The notes under the pieces are model-generated. The model had not been told where the DNA came from. It did no database searches and worked only from the letters and a program-made list of their open reading frames with translations. Both the position numbers and the translations under genes were made by a program. A stretch of 64,000 bases of DNA from Chungangia koreensis. GTDB taxonomy: Bacteria > Bacillota > Bacilli > Bacillales_A > Planococcaceae. Numbering within the stretch: the first letter of the stretch is position 1; each line of letters starts with the position of its first letter. Location of the stretch: contig NZ_JBHSEC010000019.1 in the NCBI RefSeq assembly GCF_042651785.1, forward strand, positions 682,001 through 746,000, written 5' to 3'. Positions 34,093-41,194 of the stretch are shown in pieces.

Positions 34093-34908
34093 TTAAAAAT
34101 CCATTTCCCCATTTGTCAGATCGTATAAACTGCATTCTCCTAAGCTTTCGATAATCCGATCAGCCATTAACTGATAACCATAGCCGTTCGGATGGAAAAA
34201 ATCTTTATGATACACCATATGTTCATTTGATTCGAATAGGTCTGTTACCGGTACATAACATGCATTGCCGTCGAGCTCTGCAACCCCTTCTAATACTGAA
34301 TTCCAATCTCCTATAATCTCTTGAAATCCGTTCACTTCATCTGTTACAAGTGAAAAAGGGTTATATAAACCGGGCATAATAATCGGTGCACGGGCATTAG
34401 ATAGTCGGATTTCATGAACCGTATCCAACATACGTTTTTCAAAATTGACGAGTTCTTCATAGAACGGTTCCTTCGTCAAATTGAAAAAATCCCGTTTAAC
34501 AATTTTCATCATATCATTTCCGCCGACCGTTAGTACAATAATGTCCGCCCCCATAAGAGCGGTTTTAGAGAACTCATCTTCTTTTAGTTGTTTTAATAAC
34601 TGATCGCTTCTTCTGCCTCGTTTTGCTAAGTTTTCGAGCTGTACGTCCTTTACGCCTTTCCAGCTGCTCATATGTGTAGATAATCGTCCTACGTATCCGC
34701 CTTTATTAAGTTCATCCCCGACACCTTCCGTTAATGAATCACCGAGAGCGACTACAGATATATCTTTCGGCACAAAATAAGGTGCAATTTCCCATTTGGT
34801 AAAGCTAATGGGCGGATGCACAGCTACATCTGGAGGTACTATACCCTCTTGGCTGCAACCGGATAGAATGATACAAAGCCCTATTATTAATCCGTGAATT
34901 TTTTTCAA
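34093..34908 (-). CDS. ypmR: SGNH/GDSL-type lipoprotein hydrolase YpmR
   Basis: A 271-residue exported hydrolase. The signal LIIGLCIILSGC ends in a lipobox (cysteine about residue 18). The SGNH blocks are present: GDSLTEG (catalytic serine, about residue 57), the GGYVGR glycine, GGNDM (asparagine) and the C-terminal DFFHPNGYGYQ (Asp-His pair). It probably hydrolyses an ester on lipid or wall polymer at the outer membrane face; the substrate is unknown. It heads a run with ypmS and msrA-msrB. Confidence 0.88.
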   Translation of the reverse strand: MKKIHGLIIGLCIILSGCSQEGIVPPDVAVHPPISFTKWEIAPYFVPKDISVVALGDSLTEGVGDELNKGGYVGRLSTHMSSWKGVKDVQLENLAKRGRRSDQLLKQLKEDEFSKTALMGADIIVLTVGGNDMMKIVKRDFFNLTKEPFYEELVNFEKRMLDTVHEIRLSNARAPIIMPGLYNPFSLVTDEVNGFQEIIGDWNSVLEGVAELDGNACYVPVTDLFESNEHMVYHKDFFHPNGYGYQLMADRIIESLGECSLYDLTNGEMDF

Positions 34909-35094
34909 TCTCTCATCTCCCTTAAATCCGGATTATGAGTGTAAACAGCCATATTCCCTTATTCTTCAATCTATATGAAATTCCCTTCCAATATGAAATG
35001 TTTAAGTGGAATGGACAAAAGGTATTTATTTTTAGTGGAAATCTTCGCTTTTGAACCATTATTTTAGTATAGTTAAACAAAAGGAGGGGTTCAT

Positions 35095-35730
35095 TTGTCC
35101 GAGGCATTTGACTATAAAAGTTGGAAAGAAGAAATATGGAATGCGATCACCCATGGAATTGGCCTTGTTCTAAGTATTCCAGCATTGGTTGTACTGATCG
35201 TCTTTGCTATCGATCGGGGTACTGTCGAACATATCGTTAGTTTTACCATTTTCGGAACGACGATGTTCCTACTGTATCTCATGTCGACATTACTTCATAG
35301 TATGCCGGCAAAATATAAACGAGTGTTTTCAATACTCGACCATTCTGCTATTTACTTATTGATCGCAGGCACATATACACCTTTTCTTTTAGTATCCCTT
35401 AATGGTGCTCTCGGTTGGACCTTGTTCGGGATTGTATGGGGACTCGCAATTTTAGGTATTTTGTTTAAGTGTTTCTTCATACATCGTTTTGAATTTGTAT
35501 CGCTCATCTTTTATGTGTTGATGGGTTGGCTCATCATAATTGCGATTAAGCCCCTTTACGCAGAGATTTCGTTTGGAGGTTTGTCACTTTTAGTGACTGG
35601 AGGAATCTTCTATACGATCGGTTCCATATTTTACGCATGGCGGAAGCTTCCGTTCAATCATGCAATCTGGCATCTATTCGTCGTAGCAGGTAGTGCATTC
35701 ATGTATTTTTGTGTTTTGTTTTACGTCTAA
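35095..35730 (+). CDS. yplQ: Hemolysin III family / PAQR-like membrane protein YplQ
   Basis: A 211-residue protein with seven predicted membrane helices of the hemolysin III (PAQR-like) family. Family residues include WNAITHGIG near the start, STLLHSMP, FSILDHSAIYLLIAGTYTPF and the C-terminal NHAIWHLFVVAGS, the histidines and aspartate probably binding a metal. Toxic activity has been claimed for a B. cereus member; the housekeeping role is uncertain. The start is the TTG at 35095, after a strong AAGGAGGGG. It faces away from ypmR. Confidence 0.87.
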   Translation: MSEAFDYKSWKEEIWNAITHGIGLVLSIPALVVLIVFAIDRGTVEHIVSFTIFGTTMFLLYLMSTLLHSMPAKYKRVFSILDHSAIYLLIAGTYTPFLLVSLNGALGWTLFGIVWGLAILGILFKCFFIHRFEFVSLIFYVLMGWLIIIAIKPLYAEISFGGLSLLVTGGIFYTIGSIFYAWRKLPFNHAIWHLFVVAGSAFMYFCVLFYV

Positions 35731-35756
35731 ATATAAATTCAACGTACAACCATAAA

Positions 35757-35793
35757 GGGAAGCCTCCTGACTTTTACAGTTTGGAGGCTTTCC
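35757..35793. terminator. Terminator between yplQ and dfrA
   Basis: GGAAGCCTCC and GGAGGCTTTCC form a 10-bp stem with one bulged T around a 15-base loop, between two convergent genes. The flanking T-tracts are weak. Confidence 0.65.
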
Positions 35794-35821
35794 ATTTGTT
35801 CATAGAGATTATTTTGAATGG

Positions 35822-36304
35822 TTATTGAGACCGTTCATAGACTAAGAATTTATAACGGGTGCCATCTTCATTTTCTTTTTCTTCGGATTCCTTTACAACA
35901 TTCCATTCATCCCCATAATTCGGGAAGAACGTATCCCCTTCGTATTCCTTTTCGATCAGCGTAACGTATAACCGATCGGCTAACGGAAGAGCTAAGTTGA
36001 AGATTTCCCCTCCGCCGATGACCATTACTTCATCAGCGTAGTCTGAAGCGGTTTTTAAAGCTTCTTCGAAATCTTGAACGACTTTCGCGTCTTCCGCCTC
36101 ATAGTTAGGATTCCTCGTAACAATTACAGTCAGTCGGCCAGGAAGCGCCTTTCCGATGGACTCAAAGGTCTTACGTCCCATCACCATCGCCTTGCCCATC
36201 GTCATTTTCTTGAAATAAGCAAGGTCTTCTCTAATATGCCAAGGCATTTTATTATCTTTTCCCATCACGAAATTCACGTCATGAGCGACGATTAACGATA
36301 TCAT
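35822..36304 (-). CDS. dfrA: Dihydrofolate reductase
   Basis: Reduces dihydrofolate to tetrahydrofolate, regenerating the cofactor consumed by thymidylate synthase. The 160-residue enzyme shows MGKDNKMPWHIREDLAYFKKMT with the catalytic acidic residue, VMGRKTFESIGKALPGR (NADPH site) and VMVIGGGEIFNLALP. GGAGGAGAAGC lies just ahead of the ATG. It follows thyA by 18 bases, a common functional pair. Confidence 0.96.
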   Translation of the reverse strand: MISLIVAHDVNFVMGKDNKMPWHIREDLAYFKKMTMGKAMVMGRKTFESIGKALPGRLTVIVTRNPNYEAEDAKVVQDFEEALKTASDYADEVMVIGGGEIFNLALPLADRLYVTLIEKEYEGDTFFPNYGDEWNVVKESEEKENEDGTRYKFLVYERSQ

Positions 36305-36322
36305 AGCTTCTCCTCCAGACGA

Positions 36323-37267
36323 TTACACAGCAATCGGTGCTTTAATCTTCGGATGCGGGTCATATCCCTCAACCTTTATATCCTCAGTCTGCAAATCGAA
36401 AATTGAATCTTTTTCTTCCGTAATGACCAACGTTGGTAATTTACGCGGTTCCCGTTGCAGCTGTTCTTTCACCTGTTCTACATGATTGGAATAAATATGG
36501 GCATCCCCTAAAGTATGAACAAATTCTCCTGGCTCAAGTCCACATTCCTTCGCAATCAAATGTGTAAGAAGGGCATAAGAAGCAATATTGAACGGCACTC
36601 CTAAGAATACATCTGCACTCCGCTGGTATAACTGGCAGGACAATTTGCCATCCGCCACATAAAATTGGAACAACGTATGGCAAGGAGGCAATGCCATATC
36701 ATCCACGAATTCCGGATTCCAACCAGTCACTATATGACGTCTGGAATCCGGTGAATTTTTAATTTGGTGAATTACTTTTTGTAATTGGTCGATTGTCTTC
36801 CCGTCTGTAGTCGGCCACGAACGCCATTGTCTTCCATAAATTGGACCAAGATCACCGTATGTAAGTGCAAAGGTTTCATCCGAAAGGATTTTTTCACGGA
36901 AAATAATCATTTGCTCGTCTACCACTTGTTTGAATTCCTCATCTACAGCTGCCCTACGGCCAAAGTCCGTCATGTCCGGACCGTGGTAAACTTCACTTTT
37001 CACCCATTTTTCAAACGCCCATTCATCCCAGATCGGGTTGCGCTCTTCTATCAGTGTTTTGACATTCGTATCGCCTTTTAAGAACCAAAGAAGTTCAGAT
37101 ACGATTAGTCGGAAAGCCGTTTTCTTCGTTGTCATCAGTGGAAAGCCTTTATCCAAATCAAAGCGCATTTGATAGCCAAACACACTGTATGTACCGGTAC
37201 CTGTGCGATCTTCCTTCTTAGTGCCTGTCTCCAAAATATGGCGGCATAATTGTAAATATTGCTCCAT
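36323..37267 (-). CDS. thyA: Thymidylate synthase ThyA
   Basis: Methylates dUMP to dTMP with methylene-tetrahydrofolate. The 314-residue length marks the longer form with an insert in the N-terminal half. The catalytic cysteine is in LPPCHTLFQFYV, the dUMP-binding QRSADVFLGVPFNIASYALL is intact, and HIYSNHVEQ is present. The ATG at 37267 follows GGGGTGA by 5 bases. It is the first gene of thyA-dfrA. Confidence 0.96.
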   Translation of the reverse strand: MEQYLQLCRHILETGTKKEDRTGTGTYSVFGYQMRFDLDKGFPLMTTKKTAFRLIVSELLWFLKGDTNVKTLIEERNPIWDEWAFEKWVKSEVYHGPDMTDFGRRAAVDEEFKQVVDEQMIIFREKILSDETFALTYGDLGPIYGRQWRSWPTTDGKTIDQLQKVIHQIKNSPDSRRHIVTGWNPEFVDDMALPPCHTLFQFYVADGKLSCQLYQRSADVFLGVPFNIASYALLTHLIAKECGLEPGEFVHTLGDAHIYSNHVEQVKEQLQREPRKLPTLVITEEKDSIFDLQTEDIKVEGYDPHPKIKAPIAV

Positions 37268-37341
37268 TCGGCTCACCCCATTTTTACTTTTAATTATGCA
37301 CGAAAGTATTAAATTTGTCGAAAGCTGTCCTCCAAAATAAT

Positions 37342-37379
37342 AAAAAGGAATCTGTAAAGAGAACTACAGATTCCTTTTT
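37342..37379 (-). terminator. Terminator after ypjP
   Basis: A perfect 15-bp stem (AAAAAGGAATCTGTA / TACAGATTCCTTTTT) with an 8-base loop, 4 bases past the ypjP stop codon, with a T-run on the minus strand. Confidence 0.9.
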
Positions 37380-37383
37380 AGGT

Positions 37384-37959
37384 TTATGATAACCATTTAG
37401 GCGGTGTGTTCTTAGACCAATAAATATCGCCTAAAGCATAATGCTTAGAAAATTGGTCGTCTGCTGTATGGTAATGGAAACTGAAGAAATAACCGTCCTG
37501 TGGTTTTTTAAGCGTACGGACATGGAAACGGATGACATCCTTTTTTGTAGTAGTATCATAAATATGAAAAATCTTCTCGGAATAATCTCCAGCAGGCTTT
37601 TCTGTAATCGCTAACGTTTGCGGTTGTTCTTCTACGAAAGGTGTTAATGATAGTTCAATTGCCTCTTCAATTTTTGGCAAGATCACATCATTAAATTCAT
37701 CCTCGATAACCGGTCCGATCTTTGAACCGAATTTTATGTAAGATTGTTCCTTTGCGGCAGTTTTTGCCTGACTCAAAAACGAAGGTTCTTCTGTTGCTTC
37801 GATGATTGGATAATAAGGTTCTTTTTCAGCAGAGAAATGCTTTGATTCATGTGTTTTATCCTCAAGCAAGTTTTCCCAAATGGCATGGCTCGGTGAAATG
37901 ACACCAAAGGTCAATAAAGCCACAGCTAAAATCAATGTTTTTTGAATCCATTTTTTCAT
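37384..37959 (-). CDS. ypjP: YpjP family exported protein
   Basis: A 191-residue protein with a Sec signal peptide (MKKWIQKTLILAVALLTFGVISPSHA) and the YpjP block KFGSKIGPVIEDEFNDVILPKIEEAI in the middle. The family ending HYALGDIYWSKNTPPKW closes it. The function is not known. I start at the ATG at 37959, preceded by GGGCGGGTG; an upstream ATG at 38055 would put 32 non-conserved residues before the signal peptide. The position next to thyA-dfrA is the same as in B. subtilis. Confidence 0.82.
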   Translation of the reverse strand: MKKWIQKTLILAVALLTFGVISPSHAIWENLLEDKTHESKHFSAEKEPYYPIIEATEEPSFLSQAKTAAKEQSYIKFGSKIGPVIEDEFNDVILPKIEEAIELSLTPFVEEQPQTLAITEKPAGDYSEKIFHIYDTTTKKDVIRFHVRTLKKPQDGYFFSFHYHTADDQFSKHYALGDIYWSKNTPPKWLS

Positions 37960-38110
37960 TTTTTCAGCACCCGCCCATTGTGTACGATTTGTTACCGATT
38001 CTATTGAATAACTACGTTTTCCGTAGCGAAATGGTTTCATCTTTCTATTTTTCATTGTACAATAACATTAAAAGTGTTTGTTGTTTTTTTCTAAAAAGGA
38101 GGATTTCTTC

Positions 38111-38182
38111 ATGGATGTTTTAATTCCACTAGGACTTTTGGCAATGTTACTTTATATGACTTCTCTAAATTTCACTGACTGA
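38111..38182 (+). CDS. 23-residue putative small membrane protein
   Basis: ATG to TGA encodes 23 residues, MDVLIPLGLLAMLLYMTSLN and FTD, one short hydrophobic helix. A near-perfect ribosome site (AAAAGGAGGA) lies 7-8 bases before the ATG and a 22-bp terminator starts five bases after the stop. The ribosome site plus terminator argue that it is real; the small size and the lack of a clear promoter argue for caution. It is divergent from ypjP. I do not recognise it. Confidence 0.55.
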   Translation: MDVLIPLGLLAMLLYMTSLNFTD

Positions 38183-38186
38183 GAAA

Positions 38187-38236
38187 ACAAAAAGAATCTG
38201 TTCTGTTCCAATATGGAACGAACAGATTCTTTTTGT
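38187..38236. terminator. Long bidirectional terminator, small ORF and ypiP
   Basis: A 22-bp stem (17 bp, one bulged T, then GTTCC/GGAAC) with loop AATAT; the arms begin ACAAAAAGAATCTGTTC and end GAACAGATTCTTTTTGT. It touches the ypiP stop codon. Confidence 0.88.
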
Positions 38237-39009
38237 TATATGGTCATGGTCCCATAATGGAACTTAGATGCAAGCCTTACCTTACGTTCAAAGCCAAATT
38301 GCTCAAATAGATCTGAACGAAAATGAGCTTTAAGGATAATTCTTTTACGAGCTACCCGTTTCGCCTCATTTACCCATTCCTCTGAAAGCTGGGTGTGAAA
38401 GCCTGCTGCCCGTAACGATTGAAAATTGTCTGATTCCTCAATGACTTCTTCGAACATTGGGTCTAAATAGACTATGTCTACAGTTTTGTCCGGCTGTTCC
38501 TTCAAATACTCAAGTGAATCCCTTGGAATCACTTCAATCCTTCTCATAGCCTCTAAAAGCTCTTGACTTCCATCCTTATAAAGCCTCAGGCCCTCTTGCA
38601 CAATAAATGCAATCACGGGATGGACTTCACAACCTCTGACTTTTCCTTGAGCTCCGGCAGCGAACGATGCAATTATGCAATCAGAACCCATGCCAAGTGT
38701 ACAGTCCAAAATTGTATCTCCTTTGTCAATTCCCGCAGTTTCGACAAAAGGATCCACTTCCCCTTTCATCATCCGCTTTAGCCTAAACGCAGCAGAATTG
38801 GGATGAAAGAAGAATGGCTCACTCTCGGTTGAAGTATAAAAAGCATAGCGATTCTTTCCGGCCACCAATATTTCTGCTCCGTATTCTTGAATCATAGCAG
38901 AGACAGATCGTTTTTTTCTATCCTTAAATGGAAGGCTAAGTTTAATGCACGCAGCCTTGGCAAGAGCCATACTTTCTTCGTCTGGTCTTCCTGCAGTCGT
39001 AACAATCAT
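38236..39009 (-). CDS. ypiP: Class I SAM-dependent methyltransferase YpiP
   Basis: A 257-residue methyltransferase related to YpiP and, more distantly, RsmJ. The SAM-binding motif I is ILDCTLGMGSDC (about residue 98), the acidic loop is GCEVHP, and motif IV is VDIVYLDPMFEE, a D-P-x-F type often found in rRNA methyltransferases. Its substrate is unproven. The ATG at 39009 overlaps the region of the brxA stop; the TTG at 39015 is an alternative with slightly better ribosome-site spacing. It is translationally coupled to brxA. Confidence 0.82.
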   Translation of the reverse strand: MIVTTAGRPDEESMALAKAACIKLSLPFKDRKKRSVSAMIQEYGAEILVAGKNRYAFYTSTESEPFFFHPNSAAFRLKRMMKGEVDPFVETAGIDKGDTILDCTLGMGSDCIIASFAAGAQGKVRGCEVHPVIAFIVQEGLRLYKDGSQELLEAMRRIEVIPRDSLEYLKEQPDKTVDIVYLDPMFEEVIEESDNFQSLRAAGFHTQLSEEWVNEAKRVARKRIILKAHFRSDLFEQFGFERKVRLASKFHYGTMTI

Positions 39010-39011
39010 GG

Positions 39012-39449
39012 TCAAGACTGGGAAACCTTCTTAATTCCTTCTTTTACATGTTCCTTAATTTCTTCAACTTCATTATATTCAATTTCCTCACGAGGAATAA
39101 AATAAGCTAATTTTCCGTCCTTCAAAATAGCGATTGAAGGTGAACTTGGAGGAACTTCTTCAAAGTAACTACGCATCCGTTCTGTCGCTTCTCGGTCCTG
39201 TCCGGCAAACACCGTTACTAAGTGTTCCGGTTTCACTTCTAATTCGTCAACTGCTTCCCTAACAGCCGGTCGAGCAAGACCAGCTGCACAACCGCAAACA
39301 GAATTTACTACTACGACTGAAGTGCCTTTAGCGTTTTCAATATGATTGTCCACCTCTTCAGCTGTGGTCAACTCTGTGAATCCAACATTCACAAGCTCCT
39401 CCCTCATCGGTTGAACAATTCCCTTCATATACTCATCGTACGCGTTCAT
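39012..39449 (-). CDS. brxA: Bacilliredoxin BrxA (YphP family)
   Basis: Removes bacillithiol from oxidised (S-bacillithiolated) proteins. The 145-residue protein has the CxC active site NSVCGCAAG (about residue 52), typical of BrxA/YphP, and the family ending with EEVPPSSPSIAILKDG. AAAGGAGA precedes the ATG. It is coupled to ypiP and adds to the redox-repair theme of the window (msrA twice, msrB). Confidence 0.92.
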   Translation of the reverse strand: MNAYDEYMKGIVQPMREELVNVGFTELTTAEEVDNHIENAKGTSVVVVNSVCGCAAGLARPAVREAVDELEVKPEHLVTVFAGQDREATERMRSYFEEVPPSSPSIAILKDGKLAYFIPREEIEYNEVEEIKEHVKEGIKKVSQS

Positions 39450-39666
39450 ATTATTTAATCTCCTTTCTATTGCTTTTATTTCTTAACTAAGCTCGTCCAA
39501 AATGAAGATCTACTGGAGTTTTAGTTACAATGATTTAGGCATTCTACTTGCGAACGTTCCCAAACGATCATATCTAAAGTAAAAAAATTTCAAAAGATCC
39601 ACGAACATGATTTCAATAAGATTCCAGTTCACTGAGTGAATACCAAGGTTCACATTGAAAATAAAA

Positions 39667-39729
39667 GCAAGCAAGCAGGGTAATACTCCCCGTTACATAC
39701 ATGTGCATTGGGGTGATCCACTTGCTTGC
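39667..39729 (-). terminator. Long hairpin with T-rich tail in the brxA upstream region
   Basis: GCAAGCAAG / CTTGCTTGC ends, extended by wobble pairs, then an inner CCCC/GGGG stem; minus-strand tail TTTTATTTTC. It may be the terminator of the 53-residue ORF, 66 bases away, or the 3' end of a small RNA. The rest of 39450-39795 holds no frame I can support; a weak -10 (TATGAT) precedes brxA. Confidence 0.55.
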
Positions 39730-39795
39730 AAAAATTGAAGAAGTCTTGACTCTTAAGTATCACTCAGCTAGATTAAATAGCTTTTTTTCACCAAT

Positions 39796-39957
39796 CTAAT
39801 ATGGTGGGTACGCTGTAGGATTATTTACACCGGATCGATACTCTTGTAATGCAACTGCAAAGTTAATGCTGATGCCAATAAAACTGATTGCCGCACCAAT
39901 AAAGATTAATAATGGCCCCGCTATTTCTGTCTCAGGCGAAACTCCGCTCGGATTCAT
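39796..39957 (-). CDS. 53-residue putative membrane protein
   Basis: The frame from the ATG at 39957 to TAG encodes 53 residues: MNPSGVSPETEIAGPLLI, then FIGAAISFIGISINFAVAL (one membrane helix) and a polar tail QEYRSGVNNPTAYPPY. GAGGTGGGGAG lies directly before the ATG, and a hairpin with T-rich tail follows. I do not recognise the family. The ribosome site, helix and terminator make a real gene likely. It lies between the CvfC-type gene and brxA, same strand as both. Confidence 0.65.
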   Translation of the reverse strand: MNPSGVSPETEIAGPLLIFIGAAISFIGISINFAVALQEYRSGVNNPTAYPPY

Positions 39958-40054
39958 CTCCCCACCTCACTCGTTCTACTCTATATAGTGTATTCTCCCT
40001 ATCCTATTCGGTTCGAAAAGAATTCCTCAATACAGTTTAAGCATGAGAGGCTGA

Positions 40055-41176
40055 TTATTTACCGGCTTTCCTTGCTTCAGTCATTTGCTTCCAAACGGAT
40101 CCTTTTGCTTCCTCGCCTTCCTCGATACGAGCAAGCGCCATCTTAACTTGTAGTTTCACTTCAAACTCTTGATCATCTTCTGCTGCTTTTAAAGCAGGCA
40201 AAGATTTTTCTGTTCCAGTTTCATAGAGGAACATCGCTGCTCTCCATCTGACAAGTTTGTTTTTGTCCTTTAACGCTTCTATCATGGCGTCTTCAAATTC
40301 CTCGAACCCCAAATCACTCATACAGTCACCGGCAGTTCTTCTAACAGAAGCGCTCTTATCTTTCAAAGCTTTTTCAAGAAATGGAACAACGTCCGGATGA
40401 TCGACCATTCCAAGGTAAACTGTAGCTAACCGGCGGATAGACATCTGTTCGTCTTCAAGCGCCTTATCCAACAAAGGAAGGTCTTCTACATCTGGATCGG
40501 CCATTTGATCAAGCAGTCGATAACGTGTTTGCCAATCATCGTTCATGAATTCCTCTAATGTCACTTTACGTCCGACCGGAGCAGCTTGCTTTTTCTCTTT
40601 GCTATTTTGAATTAGTTCTTTTAAGCGATCATCTGTATAAGCCGCTTCGATTTCTTTAAGTACATTTTCACCAATATCTTTTTTATCACCATAGCGGACA
40701 CCATAGTCGGCCCATTTGCGTTGAAGAATGTAGTTCTCATCATCCGGGTCCATCGCTTGGTTCATCGCGTCAACGAACCGGTTGCTTAATCCGAATCGTT
40801 CTTCCGATGTACCGTCGAAGACCTTCACTTGAAGAGGAATCCCTTTGTATTGTTGAACATGAACATATACTTCTCCGTAATGCTCATCAATCTTCTCTTC
40901 GGATGAACCTTTCTCACCAGATTCTCCAAAAGCTTCACGAATTGAAGATAATATCGTTTCCCACTCATACTTAGGATGGCGGTCTACAGCAAGAAAATCC
41001 GCAACATGATAGACGCCTTTTACTCCTTCTATCGAAAGTATCGATGCAATGATAGGAGGCGCACTTTCAGCCTCTTCTTTTTTGTAGTTATGGCTCACCC
41101 CGAAAGGAAGCTCCTGATCCACCACTATTTTCATCGAGTTCGGACTTGGTGTAGGTTCAACAGTGAGAATATTCAT
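40055..41176 (-). CDS. ypgR: CvfC/YpgR-type protein: Nfu N-domain plus HEAT repeats
   Basis: A 373-residue cytoplasmic protein. Residues 1-85 resemble the N-terminal domain of Nfu iron-sulfur scaffolds (TVEPTPSPNSMKIVVDQ, GVKGVYHVADFLAVDR) but no C-terminal CxxC Nfu domain follows. Instead there is a middle domain and, from about 210, HEAT-like repeats (DPDVEDLPLLDKALEDEQMSIRRLAT, VVPFLEKALKDKSASVRRTAG). The family is known as conserved virulence factor C in Staphylococcus and YpgR in B. subtilis. The activity is not known. It lies 18 bases after the Uup-type ABC-F gene. Confidence 0.85.
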   Translation of the reverse strand: MNILTVEPTPSPNSMKIVVDQELPFGVSHNYKKEEAESAPPIIASILSIEGVKGVYHVADFLAVDRHPKYEWETILSSIREAFGESGEKGSSEEKIDEHYGEVYVHVQQYKGIPLQVKVFDGTSEERFGLSNRFVDAMNQAMDPDDENYILQRKWADYGVRYGDKKDIGENVLKEIEAAYTDDRLKELIQNSKEKKQAAPVGRKVTLEEFMNDDWQTRYRLLDQMADPDVEDLPLLDKALEDEQMSIRRLATVYLGMVDHPDVVPFLEKALKDKSASVRRTAGDCMSDLGFEEFEDAMIEALKDKNKLVRWRAAMFLYETGTEKSLPALKAAEDDQEFEVKLQVKMALARIEEGEEAKGSVWKQMTEARKAGK

Positions 41177-41194
41177 CCTTTTTCCCTCCCAATT

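Noticed and set aside
39667..39729. Riboswitch or T-box upstream of brxA
   Set aside because: I could not find a T-box sequence, specifier pattern or any known aptamer core; only a hairpin with a T-rich tail is visible.
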